In this document: piece after piece, positions 36,439 to 46,373 of the stretch
How the letters are laid out: each line of letters opens with the position of its first letter
Numbering within the stretch: position 1 is the first letter of the stretch
Assembly: GCF_025370875.1 (NCBI RefSeq)
Contig: NZ_JAMXFD010000014.1
Location: 62,001-126,000 of the forward strand
DNA: 64,000 nt
Reading direction: 5' to 3'
From: Laspinema palackyanum D2c
GTDB taxonomy: Bacteria; Cyanobacteriota; Cyanobacteriia; Cyanobacteriales; Laspinemataceae
The notes under the pieces: generated by a model
Seen by the model: only the letters and a program-made list of their open reading frames with translations
The model's database searches: none
What the model was told of the DNA's origin: nothing
Position numbers and translations under genes: made by a program

Positions 36439-38172
36439 TTACAAAGAAACGACCACTCCAGGGCTTTCATTCGCCATGCGGTCTACGCTACAAACGGCAT
36501 AGCTTCCGGGTTGCAATCCGGTGATGGAATTGGTTCCGGAATTCAGCACTTTGACCAGTTGCCATTGATTGCCGTTGCGACGATAAACCGTCCAGTAGCG
36601 AACGTCATTATTACCCGAATTCCAGGCGATCGCATTATCACTGGCACGCACACCTGTTGGGACTGCCGGTGGAACTGCATCTAACCAAGGCATCGTCGGA
36701 GGCAGTGCTTGGGTTGGATAAACTGCTGCTCTGAAACGCTCGTTAATTCCTAACCAATTTTCCTTAAACACTTTCATGCTAAAGAAAATATTGCCCAAGG
36801 ACAGTTTATCCACTTCTTGGCGAGAAATTTCTACCTGTCTTTCAAACTCAGAAATCGGCCAACCACTGCCATCGAGTTTGCTCAGATAGTTTCCGGCATA
36901 AATATGACGACGCAGGGGATTATTTTCACTCCACCAGTTTAATAACACCGGATAGCTTTGTTGGGGGGGGTCAATCCGCCAATAGAGTTGAGGAGCCAGA
37001 TAATCGAGCCACCCTTCATCTAGCCATTTTTTAACGTCGGCATAGAGTCCATCAAATTGGTCAAACCCAACAATTCCCTGAACTTTTCCAGGACGATAAA
37101 TACCAAAGGGGCTAATCCCAAATTTAACGTAGGGTTTTTCGGTTTTAATCCCATTCCAAATCCGTTCGATCGCATCATTGACGTTTTTTCTACGCCAATC
37201 GGCTAGAGAAAGCGTTCCGCCACTGCTTTGATAGGCGGCATAAGTGGCGTTATCGGGGAAGCGCACCCCTTCTTGTGGATAGGGGTAGAAATAGTCATCA
37301 ATATGAATGCCATCGACATCATAGCGACGGACTACATCCATAATCACGTTATAAGCCCGGTCTTGGACTTCTTTAGCCCCGGGGTCCATCCACAGTAAAT
37401 CCCCATATTGGTAGGCATATTGGGGAAACATGGAAGCCATGTGGTTGGAACTCAGGCCATATTTTTCTCCGGGCATTTTAGCGCGGTAAGGGTTAAACCA
37501 GGCATGAAGCTCGATATTGCGCTTGTGACTTTCAGCGATCGCAAACTCCAAGGGGTCATAAAAAGGTTGGGGCGCTTGTCCCTGAGTTCCCGTCAGCCAT
37601 CCACTCCAAGGTTCAATTTGCGACGCATAAAAGGCGTCTCCATTGGGGCGAATTTGGAGGACCAGAGCATTCAAATTTAAAGATTGCATCTGGTCCAGGA
37701 TTTGCACCAGTTCCGCTTTTTGTTGGTCTACGGACAGATTACTGGCGGAGGGCCAGTCAATGTTCGCTACCGATGCCACCCAGACCCCTCGAAACTCATG
37801 CTGATGGCCGACGCTGACGAGTTTTTGAACGCGATCATCCCCTTGCAGTGGAAATTGCAGTTGGGTCATTTCAGGGGAGTTCCGCTCAACTCCAGGGTTG
37901 TTGATGGGTGCAGGGACTGCAGTGGGGGGTGCAACCGCAGGGGGCATCACCGGGCGGGGATACTGTGCGGTCCCCGGTGGAATGTTGAGCAATAACAAGA
38001 GTAAACAACCCCAGACTGCAAACTGGATTTTGAGTGGATTTCCCGTGAAAAAAGTCCGCACGATGCGCCGATATAGGGACCACAGGTCTGTTGATAGATT
38101 GCCTGTCGCACCGCTTCGGCGCATTGGTTGTCTGGGCTGGAAAATTCGGAATACTAAGCGCATCAATTTCAT
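36439..38172 (-). CDS. GHL10 family (DUF187) glycoside hydrolase-like protein
   Basis: 577 residues. After a short basic N-terminus one hydrophobic helix (LKIQFAVWGCLLLLLLNIPPG) serves as signal or anchor, then a Pro-rich linker. The GHL10/DUF187 TIM-barrel follows: FRGVWVASVANIDWP, LNALVLQIRPNGDAFY, LHAWFNPYRA, DGIHIDDYFYPYP and LAPQLYWRI. The C-terminal about 90 residues resemble a fibronectin type III fold. Members act on cell-wall or exported glycans. Cleavage target here unknown. Convergent with the CHAT cassette across the shared terminator. Confidence 0.88.
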   Translation of the reverse strand: MKLMRLVFRIFQPRQPMRRSGATGNLSTDLWSLYRRIVRTFFTGNPLKIQFAVWGCLLLLLLNIPPGTAQYPRPVMPPAVAPPTAVPAPINNPGVERNSPEMTQLQFPLQGDDRVQKLVSVGHQHEFRGVWVASVANIDWPSASNLSVDQQKAELVQILDQMQSLNLNALVLQIRPNGDAFYASQIEPWSGWLTGTQGQAPQPFYDPLEFAIAESHKRNIELHAWFNPYRAKMPGEKYGLSSNHMASMFPQYAYQYGDLLWMDPGAKEVQDRAYNVIMDVVRRYDVDGIHIDDYFYPYPQEGVRFPDNATYAAYQSSGGTLSLADWRRKNVNDAIERIWNGIKTEKPYVKFGISPFGIYRPGKVQGIVGFDQFDGLYADVKKWLDEGWLDYLAPQLYWRIDPPQQSYPVLLNWWSENNPLRRHIYAGNYLSKLDGSGWPISEFERQVEISRQEVDKLSLGNIFFSMKVFKENWLGINERFRAAVYPTQALPPTMPWLDAVPPAVPTGVRASDNAIAWNSGNNDVRYWTVYRRNGNQWQLVKVLNSGTNSITGLQPGSYAVCSVDRMANESPGVVVSL

Positions 38173-38721
38173 CTTTATCTATCCCGCTGGATACCCCGCG
38201 TTGCATCAACAATCTTAATAACGTTAGCGTAGATTGGGAATTCTATCATCCCGGGATCTACTCTAAATTCTGAGAGATTCGAGACGCTGACCGAACCCAC
38301 TGGGCAGCAGTTCCAGGTGTTGCTTACCGTTCCCCTGTCGGGATTGCGATCGCCAGAAAAAATCCAGTGATTCTCCCTGGCGATCGCGATTCTCTAGGTT
38401 CGGTGGCATTCTCGTCTGGATTAGCAATACGCCAGAACAGTCAGTCTATCCCGATCTTTTCCTAGAATTGACTCCCTTGAGAATTTAAAGCGTTTCCCGC
38501 TGTTTGGCCTCTGGGGGATGATAACGGGCTCTCATTCGGGGGCGGCTTCTCGGTTTCCGGTGATGCAGATCACAACCGACATCTGATCCGATCCCCTGTT
38601 GCCCTGGGCTTTAAATCACCGCCCACTTTGACGATTATCACGAGCTACCCACCCTTGCGATCGCTGTAAAAGCTTGAGTTTCAGGCGATATTAAAAGGGT
38701 AGAGTTCAACCACACCTCGCC
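38173..38721. other. Divergent intergenic region
   Basis: About 550 bases between the GHL10 gene and the 66-codon gene. It holds HIP1 sites and one CRP-like palindrome (38559-38574, listed separately). No RNA gene recognised. Confidence 0.4.
38559..38574. promoter_or_regulatory. Candidate CRP-type site
   Basis: GGTGA-TGCAGA-TCACA matches the TGTGA-N6-TCACA pattern of cAMP receptor protein sites in 9 of 10 positions. It lies about 150 bases before the 66-codon gene. Binding by a cyanobacterial SyCrp1-like protein is inferred. Confidence 0.35.
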
Positions 38722-38922
38722 ATGCAAGTACCTACCCTTTACTCCACCTCCCTGATTGCTGAAGTCTTCGGTCAAGCCTGGAATGCCGGTTCCCTAACGG
38801 TCAATCAACGGGAAGGTTTGATGGCTGCCCTTGTAGAACATACCCTCAATTCTGAAGACTATGCGGCGATCGACCGTCTGCAGCACGCCGTGCGCCGGGG
38901 ATGGATTAAAGTCACCGAGTAA
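38722..38922 (+). CDS. Small hypothetical protein
   Basis: 66 residues (MQVPTLYSTSLIAEVFGQAW at the start). Helical, no signal peptide. Amino-acid use is normal, it contains the HIP1-containing codons seen in other genes, and a rho-independent terminator follows about 160 bases downstream, so it is probably a true gene. Family and function unknown; the central part QREGLMAALVEHTLNSEDY suggests a small helical domain. A CRP-like site stands upstream. Confidence 0.6.
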   Translation: MQVPTLYSTSLIAEVFGQAWNAGSLTVNQREGLMAALVEHTLNSEDYAAIDRLQHAVRRGWIKVTE

Positions 38923-39081
38923 TCAACCGAACCCTCAACCTTTGCTCCCCTGATACTTTCTAAAAACAACTCAAAATTTAAACTCTGACCGTCTTATCTC
39001 TCGATTCAAACATTAAATTCACTCATCAATTCAACTTTAAATTCCTTCTTAAATTAACAATTTAGTGAGATATTTGGGTTC

Positions 39082-39112
39082 AAACTACACGATTTTCGTG
39101 TAGTTTTTTTTT
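39082..39112 (+). terminator. Rho-independent terminator
   Basis: AACTACACG-ATTTT-CGTGTAGTT followed by a long T run. It should end the transcript of the small gene at 38722. Confidence 0.88.
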
Positions 39113-39162
39113 AGAGTTCAGGGTTCAAGCGACAAAGGACCAATGATCCATGACCCATGACC

Positions 39163-39633
39163 CTAGCTCAATCGGGCCGTGCATTCCAGGATTAAGCGTT
39201 GATTAATCAGGGCAAAAGGCTGAATAGCGAGGGCTTGTTGGAATGCCTGAATTGCTTCTCGGTACTTTCCTAGGGTGGCATAACATAATCCCAGTCCATG
39301 TAGCGCTCCAAAATGAACCGGATTGAGTTCGATCGCCACGCGGCAATCCTCTATAGCTTTGTAATAATCGCCCATACTGTAATACAAAACCGCCCGTCGA
39401 TTCCAAGCTTCGGCAAAATCCGGCTGATCTTCAATCAGTTCCGTTAGCACCCCCTCTGCCTCTTTCAAACTGCCGCGATCGAGCAGCACTTGAGCTCGCT
39501 GGAGAAAGTCCAACCCATAGACGCCTTTTTGGTGGAACCAGATTCGCCAAAGCTCTTGAGTGGCGCGCTCGCGGACTCTCTCCGTTGGGTTTTTCAGGTC
39601 TTCCAGTAACGGTTCTATTGAGGATCTATCCAT
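39163..39633 (-). CDS. Tetratricopeptide repeat protein
   Basis: 156 residues from the ATG at 39633; a TTG at 39648 would add five. An N-terminal helical segment (SSIEPLLEDLKNPTERVRERATQELW) resembles a single HEAT-like repeat and is followed by about three TPR units (LQRAQVLLDRGSLKEAEGVL, AWNRRAVLYYSMGDYYKAI, ALHGLGLCYATLGKYREAI). Cytoplasmic interaction module; partner unknown. It lies between a terminator and the MATE gene, both on the minus strand side, with about 120 bases to the latter's end. Confidence 0.85.
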   Translation of the reverse strand: MDRSSIEPLLEDLKNPTERVRERATQELWRIWFHQKGVYGLDFLQRAQVLLDRGSLKEAEGVLTELIEDQPDFAEAWNRRAVLYYSMGDYYKAIEDCRVAIELNPVHFGALHGLGLCYATLGKYREAIQAFQQALAIQPFALINQRLILECTARLS

Positions 39634-39750
39634 AAAAGCTGCGCTCAAAGCACTGAAGGTGGACTAGCAGAGGCTCATTTCTATTATGCCGCCTCGGGTT
39701 ACCGTCTAGGAGGCCAGAAATCGATGGGGGCGATCGCCAGGATGCTTCCC

Positions 39751-41121
39751 CTACACTGTCACCTCACGCCAGTTGCCGCGCCAAAACACCGTCGCCAGGA
39801 TCAGCGCCCGGATCATCCAATCACAGGTAGAACCGATCCACACCCCAACTAATCCCCAATTCAACACAAATGCAAAGAGATAAGTCGCCACCAACCGCAC
39901 CCCAAGCCAACCGATCGCTGAGACATAAAAAGCGGTTTTCGTATTTCCAGCACCTCGGAGTGCTTGTTCGATCGCCATACTCATCGCCATAAACGGTTGC
40001 GCCACTGCCGCTATATATAAACAAGGCACAGCAGCCGCAATAATCTCCCTATCTTTGGAAAAAATTCCCAACAATACCTCGGGAATTCCCAAAAATAACA
40101 GGCTACCCAGACTCAAACAGCACACGGCTAATCCGGTGGCAATAATGCTGCTGGTGGTGGCTTGATCCCCTCGATTTGCCCCTAATTGTTGGGCAACGAT
40201 CGCCGCTGTGGCAATGCCAAATCCTTCGGCAATGTAGTAGCAGATTTCCTCAATTCCCAAGGTAATCTCATAAGCTGCCATTGCCTCGGTTCCCAAGGTG
40301 GCGATCGCTGCACTAAACCCCAAATACCCTAAACTCCGAAACAGGCGTTCGTTGAAAGTAGGGACTGAGACGCGGAATAATCGCCGCAAGGCTTTAAGTT
40401 CCCCCCCGCGATCGCGTAAGGTTAAGCGCTGAGTTCCCCGATACAAAATTATCCCTAAAATCAGGGTGTTAATTGCCATTGCCGTCACACTGGCGATCGC
40501 TGCACCGGCTATTCCCAACTGAGGTGCCCCCCAATTGCCGAAAATCAGGCAGTAGTTGAGGAAAATATTGACCCCATTGGCAACCAGTCCCACAAGAAAG
40601 GGAATTTTAGTATTGCCTGATGCTTGCAATGCGGCAGCAGCAACAATGGAGAGCAATTGCAGCGGCATTCCCAGGAAGATAATCTGGAGGTAATCTTGGG
40701 CAGATTGTTGCACTTGTGGGGTTCCGAAGGGAAGATGCGCCAGGAGGGGATTTAAACCGAGGGTGCTACCGAGGGCGATCGCCAGTCCGGTCCCTAATGC
40801 CAGCAGCAGACTGGCGCGCAGGGTGGCGTTACTGAGGGATTTGTCTTGGGCACCTACGGCGCGTCCGACGAGGGCGATCGTGCCGACGGAAAAGGCGGAA
40901 AGGGTGCTATAGAGACACCAATGCAGGGGACCACTAATTCGCATGGAGGCTAAGGCGGTGCTGCTGTAGTGACCCAACATGGCGCGATCGGCGAGGAAAA
41001 CTAAGGCTTGTAGCAGCAGTTGAGCGATCGCTGGGGTGGCTAATTGGAGAACGGCACGTCCAATGGCGATCGATTCTGTTAGGGTCTGAGCATTGGTTAG
41101 ACTCGGTTTGAAGAATTTCAT
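39751..41121 (-). CDS. MATE family efflux transporter
   Basis: 456 residues from the ATG at 41121 (a TTG at 41199 adds an unlikely hydrophobic leader). Twelve hydrophobic segments in two homologous halves, with MATE-typical elements: LATPAIAQLLLQAL in TM1, VFLADRAMLGHYSSTALAS, GIEEICYYIAEGFGIATAAIVAQQLGA in the second half. MATE proteins export cationic or neutral drugs and metabolites using an Na+ or H+ gradient. Substrate unknown. Its upstream region is filled by a repeat cluster. No clear ribosome binding site. Confidence 0.92.
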   Translation of the reverse strand: MKFFKPSLTNAQTLTESIAIGRAVLQLATPAIAQLLLQALVFLADRAMLGHYSSTALASMRISGPLHWCLYSTLSAFSVGTIALVGRAVGAQDKSLSNATLRASLLLALGTGLAIALGSTLGLNPLLAHLPFGTPQVQQSAQDYLQIIFLGMPLQLLSIVAAAALQASGNTKIPFLVGLVANGVNIFLNYCLIFGNWGAPQLGIAGAAIASVTAMAINTLILGIILYRGTQRLTLRDRGGELKALRRLFRVSVPTFNERLFRSLGYLGFSAAIATLGTEAMAAYEITLGIEEICYYIAEGFGIATAAIVAQQLGANRGDQATTSSIIATGLAVCCLSLGSLLFLGIPEVLLGIFSKDREIIAAAVPCLYIAAVAQPFMAMSMAIEQALRGAGNTKTAFYVSAIGWLGVRLVATYLFAFVLNWGLVGVWIGSTCDWMIRALILATVFWRGNWREVTV

Positions 41122-41194
41122 GGATGGGATGAGGAGGAACAACAAGTAAAAGATGTTGTTATGAGGTAGGAATGTTGGGGTGGGGGATAACAAC

Positions 41195-41335
41195 AGCAAG
41201 TCGTTACTACGAACTTAAGAGAACGACTGAAGTCGTTACTACGAACAATTAAGAACGACTGAAGTCGTTACTACGAACTTAAGAGAACGACTGAAGTCGT
41301 TACTACTAACTTAAGAGAACGATAACGACTACAGA
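41195..41335. repeat. Four hairpin repeats in tandem
   Basis: Four copies of the interspersed unit in reverse orientation (AACGACTGAAGTCGTTACTA then CGAAC) with linkers AATTAAG or TTAAGAG, the last one decayed (ACTACTAAC). They lie upstream of the MATE start and include its weak TTG alternative start. Same family as at 9.35, 21.3 and 36.3 kb. Confidence 0.9.
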
Positions 41336-41448
41336 CGACCTCACCGGACTAGAGTGCTGGGAACGGTGGAAAATCCGTGAAAAATTACCCGGCTTCTGAG
41401 GGGAAACCGGGTTAAATTGGAGTGAATTGTGCAAGGGGCGATCGGGTT

Positions 41449-41682
41449 TTAACGAGGAAGCCATCCGGCACTTAAAATGACCGTTAGGCCCATAAAAATA
41501 ATCGTCAATGCCCAAGTAATGCGATTGAGAGTGGTTTCTGCACTTTTAGCACTGGTAAACAGTTGAGCTTGTCCTCCAATCCCACCAATTCCATCTCCTT
41601 TCGGGCTATGGAGTAGGACTAAAATAATTAAACTGATGGCGGAAAATAGCCAAATGAGTTGGACGAGGGTTGAGATATTCAT
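41449..41682 (-). CDS. secG: SecG protein translocase subunit
   Basis: 77 residues from the ATG at 41682 (the longer open frame to 41760 is upstream sequence). Two transmembrane helices (LIWLFSAISLIILVLLHSPKG and TLNRITWALTIIFMGLTVIL) separated by the conserved SecG loop GDGIGGIGGQAQLFTSAKSAE. SecG is the small accessory part of the SecYEG channel in the plasma or thylakoid membrane. It follows gpmI on the same strand by about 130 bases, an order common in cyanobacteria. Confidence 0.92.
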   Translation of the reverse strand: MNISTLVQLIWLFSAISLIILVLLHSPKGDGIGGIGGQAQLFTSAKSAETTLNRITWALTIIFMGLTVILSAGWLPR

Positions 41683-41811
41683 GGGACAGCGATACCTGGG
41701 TAAATCGTTGAAATTGAAGGCTTGTTTATTTACTCTGATTTGTTCTAGGTCATTTGTCAATTTAATTAAAAAATGACTTTGAACAAACCGCAGTGGATAA
41801 CCCGGCGCTTC

Positions 41812-43416
41812 CTAGACCGGAATTCGCAGGGGTTCACGAGAGGACTGAAGGTTGAAGACGGGAGACTCAATGGCAGAACGTCCGGTCATTTCCTCCGGTT
41901 GAGGCAGTTGTAAAATTTCTAGGAGCGTGGGAGCGATATCGGCTAAACAGGCATCAGTCCGCAGTTTGACTTCAGTCCCATGTCCGGGAATTTTCCGACC
42001 TTCTCCTTCTACGAGGATTAAGGGAACTGGATTGGTGGTATGAGCAGTCCAGGGGTTACCTTGTTCATCGATCATATATTCGGCATTGCCGTGATCGGCG
42101 ATGATTAAGGTGGTGCCTCCGGCTCGACCGATCGCATCCAGCAAGCGCCCCAAACAGCGGTCTACGGTTTGGATCGCGGTAATGGTGGCGTCAATATTGC
42201 CCGTATGACCGACCATATCCGGATTAGCGTAGTTAACCACCACCAGGGAGTAAATCCGTTTTTTGACAGCGGCAACCACCACATCGGTGACCGCTTCGGC
42301 AGACATTTCCGGCGCTTTGTCATAGGTTGCCACCATCGGGGACTGCACTAATTCCCGGTCCTCCCCCTCGAAGGGTTCCTCTAACCCCCCGTTAAAGAAA
42401 TAGGTGACATGAGCATACTTTTCGGTTTCTGCCGCTCTCAACTGCCGCAACCCGTGATTGGAGACGACTTCTCCGAAAATATTGCTGAGGTTTTGGGGTT
42501 CAAAGGCCACCAAAACGGGGAGTTCTGAATCGTACTGAGTAAAGGTGGCAAAGGAGAGCGGTTCAATTTTCTCCCGCTCAAATCCTCGAAAATTGGGGTC
42601 TACAAAGGCGCTGGTGAGTTGTCTGGAGCGATCGGGCCGGAAGTTAAAAAAGATCACCCCATCTCCCGATTCTACGGCTCCCGGTGCAATCCGAACCGGC
42701 AGGACAAATTCATCGCTTAGGTCCTGGAGGTAAGATTCTTGTAAATGTTCGATGACCGAACGACCGTCACCGGGTCCATCGGTGGTCATGACTTTATAGG
42801 CCATTTCTACCCGATTCCAGCGGTTATCGCGATCCATTGCATAATACCGACCGCTGAGAGTAACGATGCGACCCACGCCAATTTCCTGGGCGGCTGCTTC
42901 TATTTTTCTCAGGGCTTCTGCTCCGTCTCTGGGAGAGGTATCCCGGCCATCGGTGATAGCGTGAATACAAACATTCGTCAGACCTTGGGCTTTGGCGAGG
43001 CTGAGTAGTCCAATTAAATGATTTTGGTGGGAGTGGACCCCTCCCTCGGAGCAAAGCCCCATGAGATGGAGTTTTCCACCTCTTGCTTTAATTTCTTGGC
43101 AAACTTTAACCAGTGCCGGGTTACTTAAGATGGAGCCATCTTCTACTGCATCGGTGATCCGCAGGAGTTCTTGTTTGACAATTCGACCGGCACCGATATT
43201 CATGTGACCGACTTCAGAATTGCCCATTTGACCTTCCGGCAGCCCCACTGCTTTCCCGGATGTGCGAATGGTTGTATTCGGATAGGCAGATTGAAGGCTG
43301 TCCATCACGGGTGTTTTGGCAGCAGCAATAGCATTTCCTGTGGTTAATTCGCTGACTCCCCAACCATCTAAAATGACTAGCACCACTGGAGAAACAGGCT
43401 CTTGTGCCATATTCAT
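41812..43416 (-). CDS. gpmI: 2,3-bisphosphoglycerate-independent phosphoglycerate mutase
   Basis: 534 residues, alkaline-phosphatase superfamily. Seen: LVILDGWGV with the first metal Asp, the phosphoserine segment GQMGNSEVGHMNIGAGR, HAITDGRDTSP, NYANPDMVGHTGN and ADHGNAEYM with the second metal site. It interconverts 3- and 2-phosphoglycerate in the cytosol, Mn-dependent, in glycolysis and near the Calvin cycle branch. Two adjacent in-frame ATGs (43416 and 43410); AAGGG stands 3 bases before the first and 9 before the second, so the second may be used. Length is normal for the family. Confidence 0.95.
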   Translation of the reverse strand: MNMAQEPVSPVVLVILDGWGVSELTTGNAIAAAKTPVMDSLQSAYPNTTIRTSGKAVGLPEGQMGNSEVGHMNIGAGRIVKQELLRITDAVEDGSILSNPALVKVCQEIKARGGKLHLMGLCSEGGVHSHQNHLIGLLSLAKAQGLTNVCIHAITDGRDTSPRDGAEALRKIEAAAQEIGVGRIVTLSGRYYAMDRDNRWNRVEMAYKVMTTDGPGDGRSVIEHLQESYLQDLSDEFVLPVRIAPGAVESGDGVIFFNFRPDRSRQLTSAFVDPNFRGFEREKIEPLSFATFTQYDSELPVLVAFEPQNLSNIFGEVVSNHGLRQLRAAETEKYAHVTYFFNGGLEEPFEGEDRELVQSPMVATYDKAPEMSAEAVTDVVVAAVKKRIYSLVVVNYANPDMVGHTGNIDATITAIQTVDRCLGRLLDAIGRAGGTTLIIADHGNAEYMIDEQGNPWTAHTTNPVPLILVEGEGRKIPGHGTEVKLRTDACLADIAPTLLEILQLPQPEEMTGRSAIESPVFNLQSSREPLRIPV

Positions 43417-44051
43417 TGACCCTTTGATTCGTTATTTCTGTTTAATCATTTGACTGCTCTCCTTCCCACTGCTATGCAATGGAGATGGAGATTCTCCGGA
43501 TTTCTGAGCCGGAGTTCCTGCTTCATAGCCTGTGGACTCGATTCCGTTACCGGCATCCTTGTCGCTTCGACTCTACAGGTATTTTCTATTCCCCTGTAAC
43601 CCAGGGTACTAAAAATTCTGCCATCGCAGATCACCCTTTGATTGGAACTCTGGCAATGTCTGGTGGATTTGGGCGAGCCACGTTCAGTTAATGGTTCTAT
43701 TGTAACGCTTAATCTGTCAGGCAACGTTTGACCGGGTGTTCAGGGCATTGTCTTGGCCATCTGCTCCCCATTTTCGTTCCCCGGTCATCGGGAGTCCAGT
43801 GAGGACTGTTCTTAACAATCTGTTACAATCGAGGACAACTTTCTCAAACGCTTACGGGTGGGAAGGATGAAGCCAGAAGAATTGAGGGGATTGTTCTGGC
43901 TGGCGATCGCACCCAAGGTGGATCCTTATGACCGGGGTTGAGTTGATGAATGCCCCAAAAAATTCTAATCCTAGATGGGATCGCCACTCCTCAATTCAAG
44001 ATACGATTCAAGATACGATAGACGTTAATTTTGATAGCACGATTGGTTTGT
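43417..44051. other. Divergent intergenic region of gpmI and psb27
   Basis: About 630 bases. Short open frames on both strands look random. Near 44010 the motif AAGATACGAT is repeated directly. GTTACAATC near 43820 could be a -10 element for psb27, without a clear -35. No RNA gene recognised. Confidence 0.4.
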
Positions 44052-44456
44052 ATGATCTCCCTAAAACAATATTGGTCCCGCCTCCTGGCCCTAGTTTTGG
44101 TGATGACGATCGCCTTGGTGGGCTGTTCAGGTAATGGACTGCTCACCGGCGATTATCGCCAAGATACCCTGTCCTTGGTTAATAGTATGAGAACGGCGAT
44201 CGAACTGCCGGAAGATTCCCCAGAGAAATCCTCGGCCCAAGCCGATGCTCGTCTAAGAATCAACGAATTTTTTGCCCGCTATCGTCGGGACGAGTCCGTG
44301 GCGAAGCTGGCCTCATTTACCACCATGCAAACCGCATTGAATGGGTTAGCTGGACATTATAATTCCTATCCCAACCGTCCGGTCCCCAAAAAGTTGAAAG
44401 ACCGTCTTGAACAGGAGTTTAAACAGGTAGAATCAGCTCTAAGTCGAGGAACTTAA
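44052..44456 (+). CDS. psb27: Photosystem II assembly lipoprotein Psb27
   Basis: 134 residues from the ATG at 44052; a TTG at 44031 is less likely. A lipoprotein signal ends in TIALVGC, then the Psb27 four-helix body: LTGDYRQDTLSLVNSMRTAIELPEDSPE, INEFFARYRRDESVAKL, SFTTMQTALNGLAGHYNSYPNRPVP. Psb27 is lumenal, binds CP43 and keeps the manganese cluster from assembling too early during photosystem II assembly and repair. Length and motif order match the cyanobacterial family. Confidence 0.94.
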   Translation: MISLKQYWSRLLALVLVMTIALVGCSGNGLLTGDYRQDTLSLVNSMRTAIELPEDSPEKSSAQADARLRINEFFARYRRDESVAKLASFTTMQTALNGLAGHYNSYPNRPVPKKLKDRLEQEFKQVESALSRGT

Positions 44457-44732
44457 CCCAGTAATTTCCCATCCGGGTAAAGATTGCTCAGTTTAGAGTG
44501 AGATCCTCTTGTGCGGGTCTTTTTTGGGCGATCGCAACATTGCCCTCGCCCAAAACAATGAGTCAATCTATTAGTCCCCCCTGTTGAGGGGTAAATGTAT
44601 GATATGGAAGGCTTGGCGCTTAGAGGTCGTTGCCAACTCCAATCTAATCAAAGGCTGGCAATCATGCTGAAAAACTCAGATAGAACTGAACAGTGCTGAG
44701 AAACTTCTGCGTGGATTCTGTACGGGTACCTG

Positions 44733-46289
44733 ATGTCTAATCGTCTCAAAAAAATTTTTAAACCTAAAACAGCGATGACGCTTGACTGGCAGCATTTTTA
44801 TCGCGGTTTCCTGGCAGCGCTTCTCACCGCGATCGTGAGTCCCACATTCTGGAGCCAAGCGGCCCACTCCCAAGTTCAAGGGTCTTGTCTGGCTTCTCCA
44901 GCAGATATTGCCGAAAAAGAACAACTGCGCCAAGCCACCCTAGAAGGTGATCAGGCTGCTCGCGATCGCTATCAAGCCTTTCTCGTCAAAGAAGCCGAAC
45001 GCTTACAGGACTGTCGCAACCAAACTTGGCCCCAAAATCAAGCCCTCTGGTTACGACTGTATCCCTGCGATCTTCAACCCGGAGCCTTAGATGCTCTCAT
45101 GGATAGAATCGTTAACAAGGGCTACAACCAAGTCTATCTCGAAGCCTTTTATGACGGCCAAGCCCTTCTACCCCAGGCCGAAAATAACACCGTTTGGCCT
45201 TCCGTCGTCCGGGTCCCTGGCTATGAAAATGCCGATCTCCTAGCCCAAGGCATCCAAAAAGGCCAAGAACGCGGGCTCAAGGTCTATGCCTGGTTATTCA
45301 CCATAAATTTTGGCTATAGCTACGCCCAACTGCCGGACCGCCAAGGGGCCCTCGCCCGAAATGGGCAAGGGCAGACCACCCTCACCGCCATGCAGGACCC
45401 CAGTTTGCATGAACAGGCTGGTCAAAGCTTTGCCAATCACGCTTTTATCGACCCCTACAGTCCTCAAGCGCGTCAAGACTATGCGGGGGTAATCCGGGAA
45501 ATCCTCAAGCGCAAACCGGACGGGATGTTATTTGATTATGTCCGCTATCTACGCGGCGTCGGCCCTGCTTCCGTCGTCACCAAGCCCTCGGACCTCTGGA
45601 TCTACAGTGAAGCATCCCAGCAAACCCTCGTGCAACGGGGTCTTAACCAGAAAGGTCAGGAATTAATCCGGCGCTACGTTACCCAAGGCTCAATTACAGC
45701 GAACGATATTGCTGCGGTCGATGCACTCTATCCCAATGAGGCAGAACCCATGTGGCAAGGGCGGAATGTCCCCCCTGGCGCTAAAACAATGGGAACCCCT
45801 GGGGAACGTCTGCCCCTCCTGCAATGGCAACTCTGGTATCTTAGTGTCGCTCATGCTGTGCAAGGAATTATTGATTTTGTGCACCTGGCAGTAGACCAAG
45901 TTCGACCTCAAGGGATCCCTTCCGGTGCGGTATTTTTCCCCGGGGGTAACCGTCCTGTTGGTCAAGGGGGATTTGATTCGAGGTTACAAGCTTGGGATCG
46001 CTTTTTGCCAGAGATGGAATGGCATCCAATGTCTTATGCCAATTGCCAAAAACCTGATTGTATTATGGAAGAAGTTGAGCGGGTTTTAAGCATGGCTCCT
46101 GAAGGCACTCAGGTCATCCCAGCTTTAGCGGGCGATTGGGGCGTTTCCGTCACCAATCGCCCGCCTTTAGAAGACCAAATGTATGCCTTACGGCGCTATT
46201 CTTCCCGGATTAACTCCGTCAGTCACTTTGCCTATTCTTGGCAAGAACCAGAATCGGACCGCGATCGCAAGTTCTGTCAACTCAATTAA
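44733..46289 (+). CDS. GHL10-like family 10 glycosylhydrolase, exported
   Basis: 518 residues. A signal/anchor helix (FYRGFLAALLTAIVSPTFWSQAAHS) is followed by a coiled, charged segment and a TIM-barrel of the GHL10 group: LRLYPCDLQPGALDALMDRIV, YLEAFYDGQAL, RGLKVYAWLFTINFGYSYA, KPDGMLFDYVRYLRGVG and WHPMSYANC near the end. It is related to but clearly distinct from the product at 36439. Likely acts on an exported polysaccharide or wall glycan. The strong terminator 40 bases after its stop makes it a single-gene transcript. Confidence 0.85.
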   Translation: MSNRLKKIFKPKTAMTLDWQHFYRGFLAALLTAIVSPTFWSQAAHSQVQGSCLASPADIAEKEQLRQATLEGDQAARDRYQAFLVKEAERLQDCRNQTWPQNQALWLRLYPCDLQPGALDALMDRIVNKGYNQVYLEAFYDGQALLPQAENNTVWPSVVRVPGYENADLLAQGIQKGQERGLKVYAWLFTINFGYSYAQLPDRQGALARNGQGQTTLTAMQDPSLHEQAGQSFANHAFIDPYSPQARQDYAGVIREILKRKPDGMLFDYVRYLRGVGPASVVTKPSDLWIYSEASQQTLVQRGLNQKGQELIRRYVTQGSITANDIAAVDALYPNEAEPMWQGRNVPPGAKTMGTPGERLPLLQWQLWYLSVAHAVQGIIDFVHLAVDQVRPQGIPSGAVFFPGGNRPVGQGGFDSRLQAWDRFLPEMEWHPMSYANCQKPDCIMEEVERVLSMAPEGTQVIPALAGDWGVSVTNRPPLEDQMYALRRYSSRINSVSHFAYSWQEPESDRDRKFCQLN

Positions 46290-46330
46290 GTTGTAACGAA
46301 CTTCTTGGCAATCCCCGCCTGACTCCCTCA

Positions 46331-46373
46331 AAACATAAAAACCCGGTTGTTTAGCTCCGGGTTTTTATGTTTT
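46331..46373. terminator. Strong bidirectional terminator
   Basis: AACATAAAAACCCGG with a 10-base loop and its exact complement CCGGGTTTTTATGTT. A- and T-rich stem bases make it work in both directions, but it mainly ends the plus-strand hydrolase gene. Confidence 0.92.

Noticed and set aside
43446-43724. 92-codon minus-strand ORF upstream of gpmI
   Set aside because: Composition looks random and no ribosome binding site or motif supports it.
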